Of a stretch of DNA of 5,982 nt, positions 1 through 5,982 are shown piece after piece. The notes under the pieces are model-generated. The model was not told the origin of the DNA. It did no database searches and worked only from the letters and a program-made list of their open reading frames with translations. The stretch lies in NCBI GenBank assembly GCA_030149115.1, contig JASBSE010000508.1, forward strand, positions 1-5,982. Direction: 5' to 3'. Each line of letters begins with the position of its first letter. Within the stretch, counting starts at the first letter, position 1. Source of the stretch: Winogradskyella sp. (GTDB taxonomy: Bacteria; Bacteroidota; Bacteroidia; Flavobacteriales; Flavobacteriaceae). The position numbers and the translations under genes are program-made.

Positions 1-77
1 CCTCTGTTTTCGCCTTCTTCAATAAGACGACGAGTAGAATATAATTGCGAATTACGCGATAGAATGACTATGTTCAT
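1..77 (-). CDS. rimK: Ribosomal protein S6--L-glutamate ligase RimK, N-terminal fragment (cut by window edge)
   Basis: Reading the minus strand from an ATG at 77-75 gives 25 codons beginning MNIVILSRN and continuing QLYSTRRLIEEGENR, open to the window edge. This matches the start of RimK (E. coli begins MKIAILSR, then LYS..RL.EA...RG). RimK is a cytoplasmic ATP-grasp ligase that adds glutamate residues to the C-terminus of ribosomal protein S6. Only the extreme N-terminus is present; the ATP-grasp domain lies outside. The start lies inside the end of the upstream protease gene, in another frame, with a 26-bp overlap (52-77). This implies co-transcription and probably coupled translation, since no Shine-Dalgarno sequence precedes it. 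Other ATP-grasp ligases could share part of this motif, but the fit to RimK and the neighbouring protease make RimK the best call. Confidence 0.85.
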   Translation of the reverse strand, partial: MNIVILSRNSQLYSTRRLIEEGENR

Positions 78-495
78 CAGTAGTTTTTTTAAACGATTGG
101 TTTTCTAAATCTACATCGATTAAGAATTTTTGTTTTAGAAATTGGCGGCCAATTAAAACCGGAAATCTCATATCGTCTCGAGTGCTTAAAGTTAAGTTAA
201 TCTTATAGCTTTTTCCAAAGAATATCGCAGTAGTTTTAATTTTATAACGATTTTCTTTGTGCCCATTACTGCTCTTAACATCTGTAAAAGAATAATTTTC
301 AAAGATGACTTCTTTGCCGTTAAAGTTAGGATGTCCTTTGCTCTCAAAAGTGCAATAAAGCTTGCCATCCTCTTCTTTTATTTTAGAGCAATGTATGGCA
401 GAGGTGTAAGCACCAGTATCTATTTTTACATCAATATTTCTTAGATGTAATTCGGGGAAGTCAATTTTATCAACACGTCCCAAAACTTTCTTCAT
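52..495 (-). CDS. Retropepsin-like 'ATP-dependent zinc protease' family protein (Zn_protease, RimB-like), upstream of rimK
   Basis: This is a 147-residue cytoplasmic protein without signal peptide or membrane segment. It carries the hallmark of the family historically called ATP-dependent zinc protease (COG4067/PF05618): KIDTGAYTSAIH with Asp26-Thr27-Gly28-Ala29, and later FPVLIGRQFL (111-120). The D-T-G-A motif plus hydrophobic-hydrophobic-Gly-Arg is the layout of single-domain retropepsin-type aspartic proteases, so the 'zinc' name is probably wrong; no HExxH is present. The length is normal for the family. The start ATG at 495-493 has an A/T-rich leader and no Shine-Dalgarno sequence. Its stop lies inside rimK. 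In Pseudomonas a protease of this type, RimB, is encoded with rimK and is reported to act against the glutamate tail RimK adds to S6; the same role here is inference from context. Cys36 and Cys48 have no obvious role. Confidence 0.85.
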   Translation of the reverse strand: MKKVLGRVDKIDFPELHLRNIDVKIDTGAYTSAIHCSKIKEEDGKLYCTFESKGHPNFNGKEVIFENYSFTDVKSSNGHKENRYKIKTTAIFFGKSYKINLTLSTRDDMRFPVLIGRQFLKQKFLIDVDLENQSFKKTTDEHSHSIA

Positions 496-524
496 AGTCT
501 ATTTTATTTTTTAAAAAAGTGGCG

Positions 525-531
525 CAAGATA
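525..531 (-). promoter_or_regulatory. Possible -7 element for the protease-rimK unit
   Basis: On the minus strand TATCTTG lies 29 bp before the protease ATG. It resembles the Bacteroidota -7 box TAnnTTTG but lacks one T. A TTTG (550 to 547) lies 15 bp upstream, which is short for the usual -33/-7 spacing of about 19-20. The placement is sensible but the match is imperfect. Confidence 0.25.
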
Positions 532-575
532 GTCATAAAGTTAATTCAAAATACATAATTACTTTAATGAATTGT

Positions 576-583
576 TACCTTTG
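576..583 (+). promoter_or_regulatory. Putative Bacteroidota -7 promoter element of uvrC
   Basis: TACCTTTG matches the Bacteroidota sigma-ABfr consensus TAnnTTTG at all fixed positions. Its last base is only 5 bp from the uvrC ATG at 589. If it is used, transcription would start at or next to the start codon, giving a leaderless or nearly leaderless mRNA. No clear TTTG -33 box is seen 19-20 bp upstream, so support is from the -7 box and its position alone. Confidence 0.45.
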
Positions 584-588
584 AAATA

Positions 589-2382
589 ATGCCAGAAACC
601 ACCTTAGACATACAGATAAAAACACTACCTCACCAACCTGGAGTCTATCAATATTTTGATGCACACGATAAGCTAATTTATGTAGGAAAGGCGAAGGATA
701 TTAAGAAAAGAGTAAGTAGTTATTTTACTAAAAATCACGAGTATGGAAAGACACGTGTTTTGGTGAAAAATATAGCCTCTATAAAGCACATTGTTGTAGA
801 AACTGAGAATGATGCTTTGCTGCTGGAAAATAACCTCATAAAAAAATACAAACCCAAGTACAATGTAATGCTTAAGGATGATAAATCATATCCTTGGATT
901 TGTGTTAAAAATGAACGTTTTCCAAGAATCTTTCCGACACGACGTGTCATTAAGGATGGATCTGAATATTTTGGTCCATACACCAGTATGAAAACCGTAA
1001 AAACTTTACTGGGTTTAATTAAGGGTTTGTATCAATTAAGAACCTGTAATTATGATTTGTCTGAAGCAAAAATTGAAGCTGGAAAATATAAGGTCTGTTT
1101 AGAATATCATCTTGGAAATTGTAAAGGTGCTTGCGAAGGCTATGAAACAGAAGAAGAGTATCATGCTAATATTGTTGCTATACGCGAAATATTAAAAGGG
1201 AACTTTAAAGATTCCTTGCAGCAATTTAGAGTGCAAATGAGGCAATATGCTGAAGCGATGCAATTTGAAGATGCGCAAAAAATAAAAGAAAAACTAGAGG
1301 TATTAGAAAATTATCAGGCTAAGTCTACCATTGTAAATCCAAAAATTAGCAATGTTGATGTGTTTTCAATTGTAAGTGATGAAACGTATGCGTACATCAA
1401 TTTTTTACAATTAAGTTATGGTTCAATAATAAGATCTCACACTTTAGAGTTGAAGAAAAAATTACAGGAATCTGATAAAGAATTACTGGAAATTGCCATA
1501 ACTGAAATAAGACAACGTTTCAATTCAAATTCTAAAGAAATATTTGTGCCGTTTAAAGTAGATTTAGGTGAAGATATTAAAGTTTCTGTGCCAAAGCTAG
1601 GTGATAAAAAGGGTCTTGTAGATTTATCGGAACGTAATGCCAAGTATTATAGAATGGATAAGCTAAAGCAAATAAAAATAGTTGATCCAGATCGTCATGC
1701 TAATAGAATAATGGCGCAAATGAAAGCTGATCTGCGATTGTCTGAAGAACCAAGACATATCGAATGTTTTGACAACTCAAACATTCAGGGAACAAATCCG
1801 GTAGCAGCATGTGTGGTTTTTAAAAACGGAAAACCAAGCAAAAAAGACTACCGCCATTTCAATATTAAAACAGTTGAGGGTCCAGATGATTTTGCATCTA
1901 TGGAAGAGGTAGTGTATAGACGTTACAAACGTTTGCTAGACGAAGATGAGCCGTTGCCTCAACTCATAATTATAGATGGCGGTAAAGGACAGTTGTCATC
2001 AGCTTTAAAGAGTCTCGATATTTTAGGGTTGAGAGGAAAGATAGCTATAATAGGAATTGCAAAACGTTTAGAAGAATTATTCTATCCAGATGATCCAATT
2101 CCCTTATATTTAGATAAAAAAAGTGAAACACTAAAAATAATACAGCAATTACGTAACGAAGCGCATCGTTTTGGTATTGAACATCATAGGAACAGAAGAA
2201 GTAAAGGAGCTTTAAAAACAGAACTAGAAAATATTCCTGGTGTTGGTGAACAAACCATTATCGATTTAATGAAACAATTTAAAACAGTTAAGCGAATTAC
2301 TAATGCTAAACTAGATGAATTAGAAGCTGTAGTTGGAGTGTCTAGAGCAAGTAAAGTTTATAATTATTACCATAAAGAGTAA
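589..2382 (+). CDS. uvrC: UvrABC excinuclease subunit C
   Basis: UvrC makes both incisions around a DNA lesion after UvrA/UvrB loading in nucleotide excision repair. The 597-residue protein is full length and complete. The N-terminal GIY-YIG nuclease (about 16-95, 3' incision) has Tyr20, Tyr31, Gly33, Lys34, Arg41, Glu80 and Asn92. Four cysteines (153, 170, 178, 182) match the iron-sulfur ligands reported for E. coli UvrC. A UVR/UvrB-binding helix pair spans about 205-242 (QFEDAQKIKEKLEVLENY). The RNase H-like domain (5' incision) has Asp395 in ECFDNSNIQG, Asp434 in GPDDFASM, Asp463 in IIIDGGKGQL and His526 in NEAHRFG. Tandem helix-hairpin-helix motifs fill about 545-597 (IPGVGEQ, VVGVSRA). 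Start MPETTLDIQIKTLPHQPGVY is the usual start for the clade. The patatin gene follows with a 1-bp gap or a 50-bp overlap, so the two are probably co-transcribed. Confidence 0.98.
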   Translation: MPETTLDIQIKTLPHQPGVYQYFDAHDKLIYVGKAKDIKKRVSSYFTKNHEYGKTRVLVKNIASIKHIVVETENDALLLENNLIKKYKPKYNVMLKDDKSYPWICVKNERFPRIFPTRRVIKDGSEYFGPYTSMKTVKTLLGLIKGLYQLRTCNYDLSEAKIEAGKYKVCLEYHLGNCKGACEGYETEEEYHANIVAIREILKGNFKDSLQQFRVQMRQYAEAMQFEDAQKIKEKLEVLENYQAKSTIVNPKISNVDVFSIVSDETYAYINFLQLSYGSIIRSHTLELKKKLQESDKELLEIAITEIRQRFNSNSKEIFVPFKVDLGEDIKVSVPKLGDKKGLVDLSERNAKYYRMDKLKQIKIVDPDRHANRIMAQMKADLRLSEEPRHIECFDNSNIQGTNPVAACVVFKNGKPSKKDYRHFNIKTVEGPDDFASMEEVVYRRYKRLLDEDEPLPQLIIIDGGKGQLSSALKSLDILGLRGKIAIIGIAKRLEELFYPDDPIPLYLDKKSETLKIIQQLRNEAHRFGIEHHRNRRSKGALKTELENIPGVGEQTIIDLMKQFKTVKRITNAKLDELEAVVGVSRASKVYNYYHKE

Positions 2383-2383
2383 G

Positions 2384-4642
2384 TTGAAAAAAAACCTAAC
2401 ATATTATCTTAAAACAGGCTTCTTCATACTGTTGTTCTTCCAAATGTTTTCTTGGAATAATAATTTAAACGCTCAAGAAACCAAAAAACCAAAAGTTGGT
2501 CTGGTGCTCAGTGGAGGTGGTGCCAAAGGATTTGCACACATAGGTGCTTTAAAGGTGATAGATAGCTTAGGAATTAAAATTGACTATGTTGCTGGTACGA
2601 GTATGGGTGCAATAATTGGGTCGTTGTATTCTACGGGTTATTCAGGTCAGCAGTTAGAGGATTTGTTTAATACGGTTGATTTTGACGAGCTAATTAATGA
2701 TGAGTTTCCGAGAGAAGCAAAGTCCTTTTACGAGCGTGAAAGTGAAGAGAAATATGCCATAAACCTACCGTTCGATAATTTCAAAATTAAACTGCCTTCT
2801 GGTTTATCAAGAGGTCAAAATGTGTACAATTTGTTGTATCAACTAATGCTTCCGGTAAACGAAGTAAGAGATTTTGAAAAGTTACCAATTCCGTTTTTCT
2901 GTATGGCAACCAATATTGAAACTGGTGAGTCTTTAATTTTGGATAAAGGCAGATTGGCTGAAGCTGTAACAGCTAGTGGTGCATTACCTTCTATTTTTCA
3001 ACCAGTAACTATAGGTGATAAGATTTTGATAGATGGAGGTGTAACTAATAATTTTCCTATTGAAGAATTGAAGGCTAAGGGTATGGATATAATTATTGGT
3101 GTAGATGTTCAAGATGATTTAAGAGATAGAGATGGTTTAAAGAGTGCTCCAGAAATACTATTACAGATTAATAATTTCAGAACTATCAATGCTATGAAAG
3201 ATAAAGCTAAAATGGCAGATATTTATATAAAGCCAGATATAGCAAATTTTTCAGTGCTTTCTTTTGATGAAGGAGAAGATATTATAGCAAATGGAGAGAA
3301 GGCAGCTCTAGATCATATAGATGCCCTTAATGAGATTAAAAAATCGCAAATCAATACTACAAATCGTCCTAGCCTAAAAATTATAGATAGTTTAAAGATT
3401 GAGTCAATTGCTATTGATGGTAACGAACGTTATACCAGATCATATCTTTTAGGGAAATTAAAGCTTAGAGGAAATGAAACGTTGAGCTATGATGATTTTA
3501 AAAAGCGAATAAACAATGTTATAGCAACAAACAATTTTGAGACATTTAGATATCAATTAGAGCGAACCGACAGTGTTAATAAGTATAGGCTTTATGGTAA
3601 AATACAAGAGTCGGAAGCATCAACGTTTTTAAAACTAGGTATCCATTATGATGAGTTATATAAAAGTGCCATTTTAGCAAATCTTACTCAAAAGAGGTTA
3701 CTTTTTGATAATGATATGGCATCTTTAGATATTATTCTAGGGGATAATTCGAGATTTAATTTTGATTATTTTATTGACAAAGGGTTTTATGTAAGTTTGG
3801 GTGTAAAATCACATTTCAATCAATTTGGAAAAAACATAAATCCGCAGTTGGCATTAGAAGAGGATTCGCCGCTTTTAGATAATTTGAATAAAATTGATGC
3901 TAAACTTCAAGATTTTACAAATCAAATATATATACAAACACTTTTTAGAAAAGACTTCTCTTTGCGTTTGGGAGGTGAGCATAAGCGATTAAAAATAACA
4001 TCTGAAACGCTTTTGTCAGAAAACCAAGAAGATGATTTTGAATTTGAAAACACCGATTATTTTAGTGTATTCGGAAAATTAAAATATGATAGCTATAGTC
4101 ATCCAATTTTTCCTAAAAATGGAGCTTATTTCAGTGGTGATTTTCATTGGTATTTAAATGCATCAGATTTTATTTCAGGTTTTGAACCTTTTTCTATAGC
4201 AAAGGCAGATTTAGGTTATGCTTTTAGTTTTAGTAAAAAAGTTGCGCTAAAGACAGAGGCAAGTGGTGGGTTTACTTTAGGTGATAATTCGATATCTACA
4301 CTCGGTTTTGCGCTAGGTGGTTATGCGGATAATTTTATAAATAACTTTTACAGTTTTTATGGTTACGACTTCTTTGATATAGCTGGTAATAGCTTTGTAA
4401 AATCTTGCTTTACATTAGATTACGAGTGGTTAAAAAATCATCATATAATTTTAGCAGCTAACTATGCTAATGTAGAAAATGGATTGTTTGAGACAGGTAA
4501 CTGGTTTTCGTCGCCAGACTATACGGGTTATGCCTTAGGTTATTCTCTAGAAACTTTTATTGGTCCTTTAGAGGCTAAGTATACCTATTCTCCAGAAACA
4601 GGTGAAAATTATTGGTTTTTTAATCTTGGGTTTTGGTTTTAA
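2384..4642 (+). CDS. Patatin-like phospholipase fused to POTRA and outer-membrane beta-barrel (type Vd/PlpD-like)
   Basis: This is a predicted outer-membrane lipid acyl hydrolase, 752 residues from TTG 2384. That start, one base after the uvrC stop, gives a good signal peptide: MKKNLTYY, hydrophobic GFFILLFFQMF, likely cleavage LNA|Q at 30/31. The only in-frame upstream ATG (2333) adds 17 residues, overlaps uvrC by 50 bp and buries the signal peptide. Numbering from TTG, the patatin domain is about 36-320: oxyanion loop SGGGAKG (43-49), nucleophile GTSMG with Ser73, and DGG with Asp217 completing the Ser-Asp dyad. A POTRA-like module (about 335-410, IESIAIDGNERYTRSYL) follows. A barrel of about 340 residues then ends in WFFNLGFWF, with the terminal Phe typical of a BAM beta-signal. 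Lipase, POTRA and barrel in one chain is the PlpD layout. Whether the patatin faces outward or the periplasm, and its substrate, cannot be read from sequence. Confidence 0.92.
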   Translation: MKKNLTYYLKTGFFILLFFQMFSWNNNLNAQETKKPKVGLVLSGGGAKGFAHIGALKVIDSLGIKIDYVAGTSMGAIIGSLYSTGYSGQQLEDLFNTVDFDELINDEFPREAKSFYERESEEKYAINLPFDNFKIKLPSGLSRGQNVYNLLYQLMLPVNEVRDFEKLPIPFFCMATNIETGESLILDKGRLAEAVTASGALPSIFQPVTIGDKILIDGGVTNNFPIEELKAKGMDIIIGVDVQDDLRDRDGLKSAPEILLQINNFRTINAMKDKAKMADIYIKPDIANFSVLSFDEGEDIIANGEKAALDHIDALNEIKKSQINTTNRPSLKIIDSLKIESIAIDGNERYTRSYLLGKLKLRGNETLSYDDFKKRINNVIATNNFETFRYQLERTDSVNKYRLYGKIQESEASTFLKLGIHYDELYKSAILANLTQKRLLFDNDMASLDIILGDNSRFNFDYFIDKGFYVSLGVKSHFNQFGKNINPQLALEEDSPLLDNLNKIDAKLQDFTNQIYIQTLFRKDFSLRLGGEHKRLKITSETLLSENQEDDFEFENTDYFSVFGKLKYDSYSHPIFPKNGAYFSGDFHWYLNASDFISGFEPFSIAKADLGYAFSFSKKVALKTEASGGFTLGDNSISTLGFALGGYADNFINNFYSFYGYDFFDIAGNSFVKSCFTLDYEWLKNHHIILAANYANVENGLFETGNWFSSPDYTGYALGYSLETFIGPLEAKYTYSPETGENYWFFNLGFWF

Positions 4643-4654
4643 ATTAAATTTTAT

Positions 4655-4662
4655 AAACTTTG
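4655..4662 (+). promoter_or_regulatory. Weak -7-like box before the small ORF
   Basis: AAACTTTG has the TTTG and the second-position A of TAnnTTTG but not the leading T. It ends 7 bp before the ATG at 4670, a placement similar to the box in front of uvrC. In DNA this A/T-rich such a match is easily fortuitous. Confidence 0.2.
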
Positions 4663-4669
4663 TAACACT

Positions 4670-4735
4670 ATGAAACTATTCTGGGAAAATCTTAAACTTC
4701 ATTTACATTTCCTTATCAAAAGGAATCCTGAATAA
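4670..4735 (+). CDS. Possible 21-residue small protein, unrecognised
   Basis: ATG at 4670 opens a 21-codon frame closed by TAA at 4733. The peptide begins MKLFWENLKL, continues with a His/Leu/Phe-rich middle (HLHFLI) and ends KRNPE. It is mixed hydrophobic and basic and could form a short amphipathic helix, but it is too short for any family recognition and I know no homologue. It starts 28 bp after the patatin stop, in line with the upstream operon, and has a weak promoter-like box just before it. It may be a real small protein, a leader peptide, or chance: A/T-rich intergenic DNA gives such frames often. Confidence 0.2.
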   Translation: MKLFWENLKLHLHFLIKRNPE

Positions 4736-4751
4736 TACGCACATTTTGTTT

Positions 4752-4769
4752 TTTCTGTTAAAACAGAAA
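4752..4769. repeat. Perfect inverted repeat upstream of hmgA (operator or weak terminator candidate)
   Basis: TTTCTGTT and AACAGAAA are exact reverse complements separated by AA. As RNA it would more plausibly fold as a 6-bp stem TTTCTG/CAGAAA with a 6-base loop; the T-run comes only 8 bases later (4778-4782), so it is poor as an intrinsic terminator. As DNA the near-symmetric 18-bp site could bind a dimeric regulator. It lies about 85 bp before hmgA and just upstream of that gene's candidate -7 box. Confidence 0.35.
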
Positions 4770-4783
4770 TCTCTTAATTTTTG

Positions 4784-4791
4784 TACCTTTA
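4784..4791 (+). promoter_or_regulatory. Candidate -7 element of hmgA
   Basis: TACCTTTA differs from TAnnTTTG only at the last base, and its first seven bases equal those of the uvrC box. It would start transcription near 4796-4800, leaving a leader of about 55 bases. No TTTG is found at the expected -33 distance. Confidence 0.3.
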
Positions 4792-4812
4792 AAACGTTGT
4801 TCGTGTACGCTA

Positions 4813-4827
4813 GTTAAACGAATTAAC
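4813..4827. repeat. Short inverted repeat in the hmgA leader
   Basis: GTTAA and TTAAC flank ACGAA, a 5-bp palindromic pair 26 bp before the hmgA start codon. An alternative pairing joins TTCGT (4800-4804) with ACGAA (4818-4822). Both are short and A/T-rich, so they could arise by chance. Confidence 0.2.
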
Positions 4828-4852
4828 AAATCAACAATTAAACAAAAACAAA

Positions 4853-5982
<1,130 letters not shown>

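Larger units (their letters stand above)
4643..4852. other. Intergenic region between the patatin gene and hmgA
   Basis: This 210-bp A/T-rich gap holds, in order, a possible 21-codon ORF with a promoter-like box, a perfect 8-bp inverted repeat, a near-consensus -7 box, a 5-bp inverted repeat and an A-rich leader. No tRNA, rRNA or strong GC-rich terminator is visible, so it is unclear where the uvrC-patatin transcript ends. Confidence 0.7.

Noticed and set aside
259..444. 61-codon plus-strand frame opposite the protease gene
   Set aside because: It is antisense to a clear family member (DTGA protease) and its translation is low-complexity hydrophobic with no recognisable motif; a shadow frame.
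507..518. Perfect palindrome TTTTTTAAAAAA just before the protease gene
   Set aside because: Homopolymer runs in A/T-rich intergenic DNA; no loop, no GC stem, and located in a leader rather than after a gene, so neither terminator nor operator is supported.
735..983. 82-codon minus-strand frame inside uvrC
   Set aside because: It lies wholly antisense to the GIY-YIG region of uvrC, which is strongly conserved; no independent support.
1437..1643. 68-codon minus-strand frame inside uvrC
   Set aside because: Antisense to uvrC, Ser/Leu-rich composition typical of reversed A/T-rich coding DNA.
4640..4662. Possible terminator directly after the patatin stop
   Set aside because: The stretch is A/T-only and pairs weakly with itself; no stable stem followed by a T-run.

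Overview
This looks like an ordinary chromosomal segment of a member of the Bacteroidota, most probably a marine-type Flavobacteriaceae. The evidence is low GC with A/T-rich third positions, no Shine-Dalgarno sequences before the starts, an A-rich leader before hmgA, and a TAnnTTTG-type promoter element before uvrC. The protein sequences also read like flavobacterial versions of UvrC, homogentisate dioxygenase and a patatin/outer-membrane-barrel protein. The genus assignment is inference; no ribosomal RNA or other marker is present.

Layout. (1) The minus-strand unit at the left edge runs out of the window. A retropepsin-like 'ATP-dependent zinc protease' family protein (495 to 52) is followed, with a 26-bp overlap, by the first 25 codons of rimK (77 to 1). 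RimK is the ligase that adds glutamates to ribosomal protein S6. (2) A 93-bp divergent intergenic region (496-588) must hold the start signals for both directions. (3) The plus-strand unit is uvrC (589-2382), complete with all expected catalytic residues. It is followed at once by a patatin-like phospholipase fused to a POTRA domain and an outer-membrane beta-barrel (2384 or 2333 to 4642), a type Vd/PlpD-like architecture. (4) A 210-bp intergenic region (4643-4852) holds a possible 21-residue ORF, a perfect 8-bp inverted repeat, a second smaller inverted repeat and the A-rich leader of the next gene. (5) hmgA (4853 to the right edge) encodes homogentisate 1,2-dioxygenase of tyrosine catabolism; it is open at the window end and lacks only its C-terminus.

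The genes do not form one pathway. The protease/rimK pair concerns ribosome modification, uvrC concerns nucleotide excision repair, the patatin protein concerns lipid hydrolysis at the outer membrane, and hmgA concerns aromatic amino acid breakdown. I see no mobile element, CRISPR array, tRNA, rRNA or convincing new system. The points most worth a second look are the overlapping protease-rimK pair, the start and A8 tract of the patatin gene, the possible leaderless uvrC transcript, and the small ORF plus inverted repeats before hmgA.
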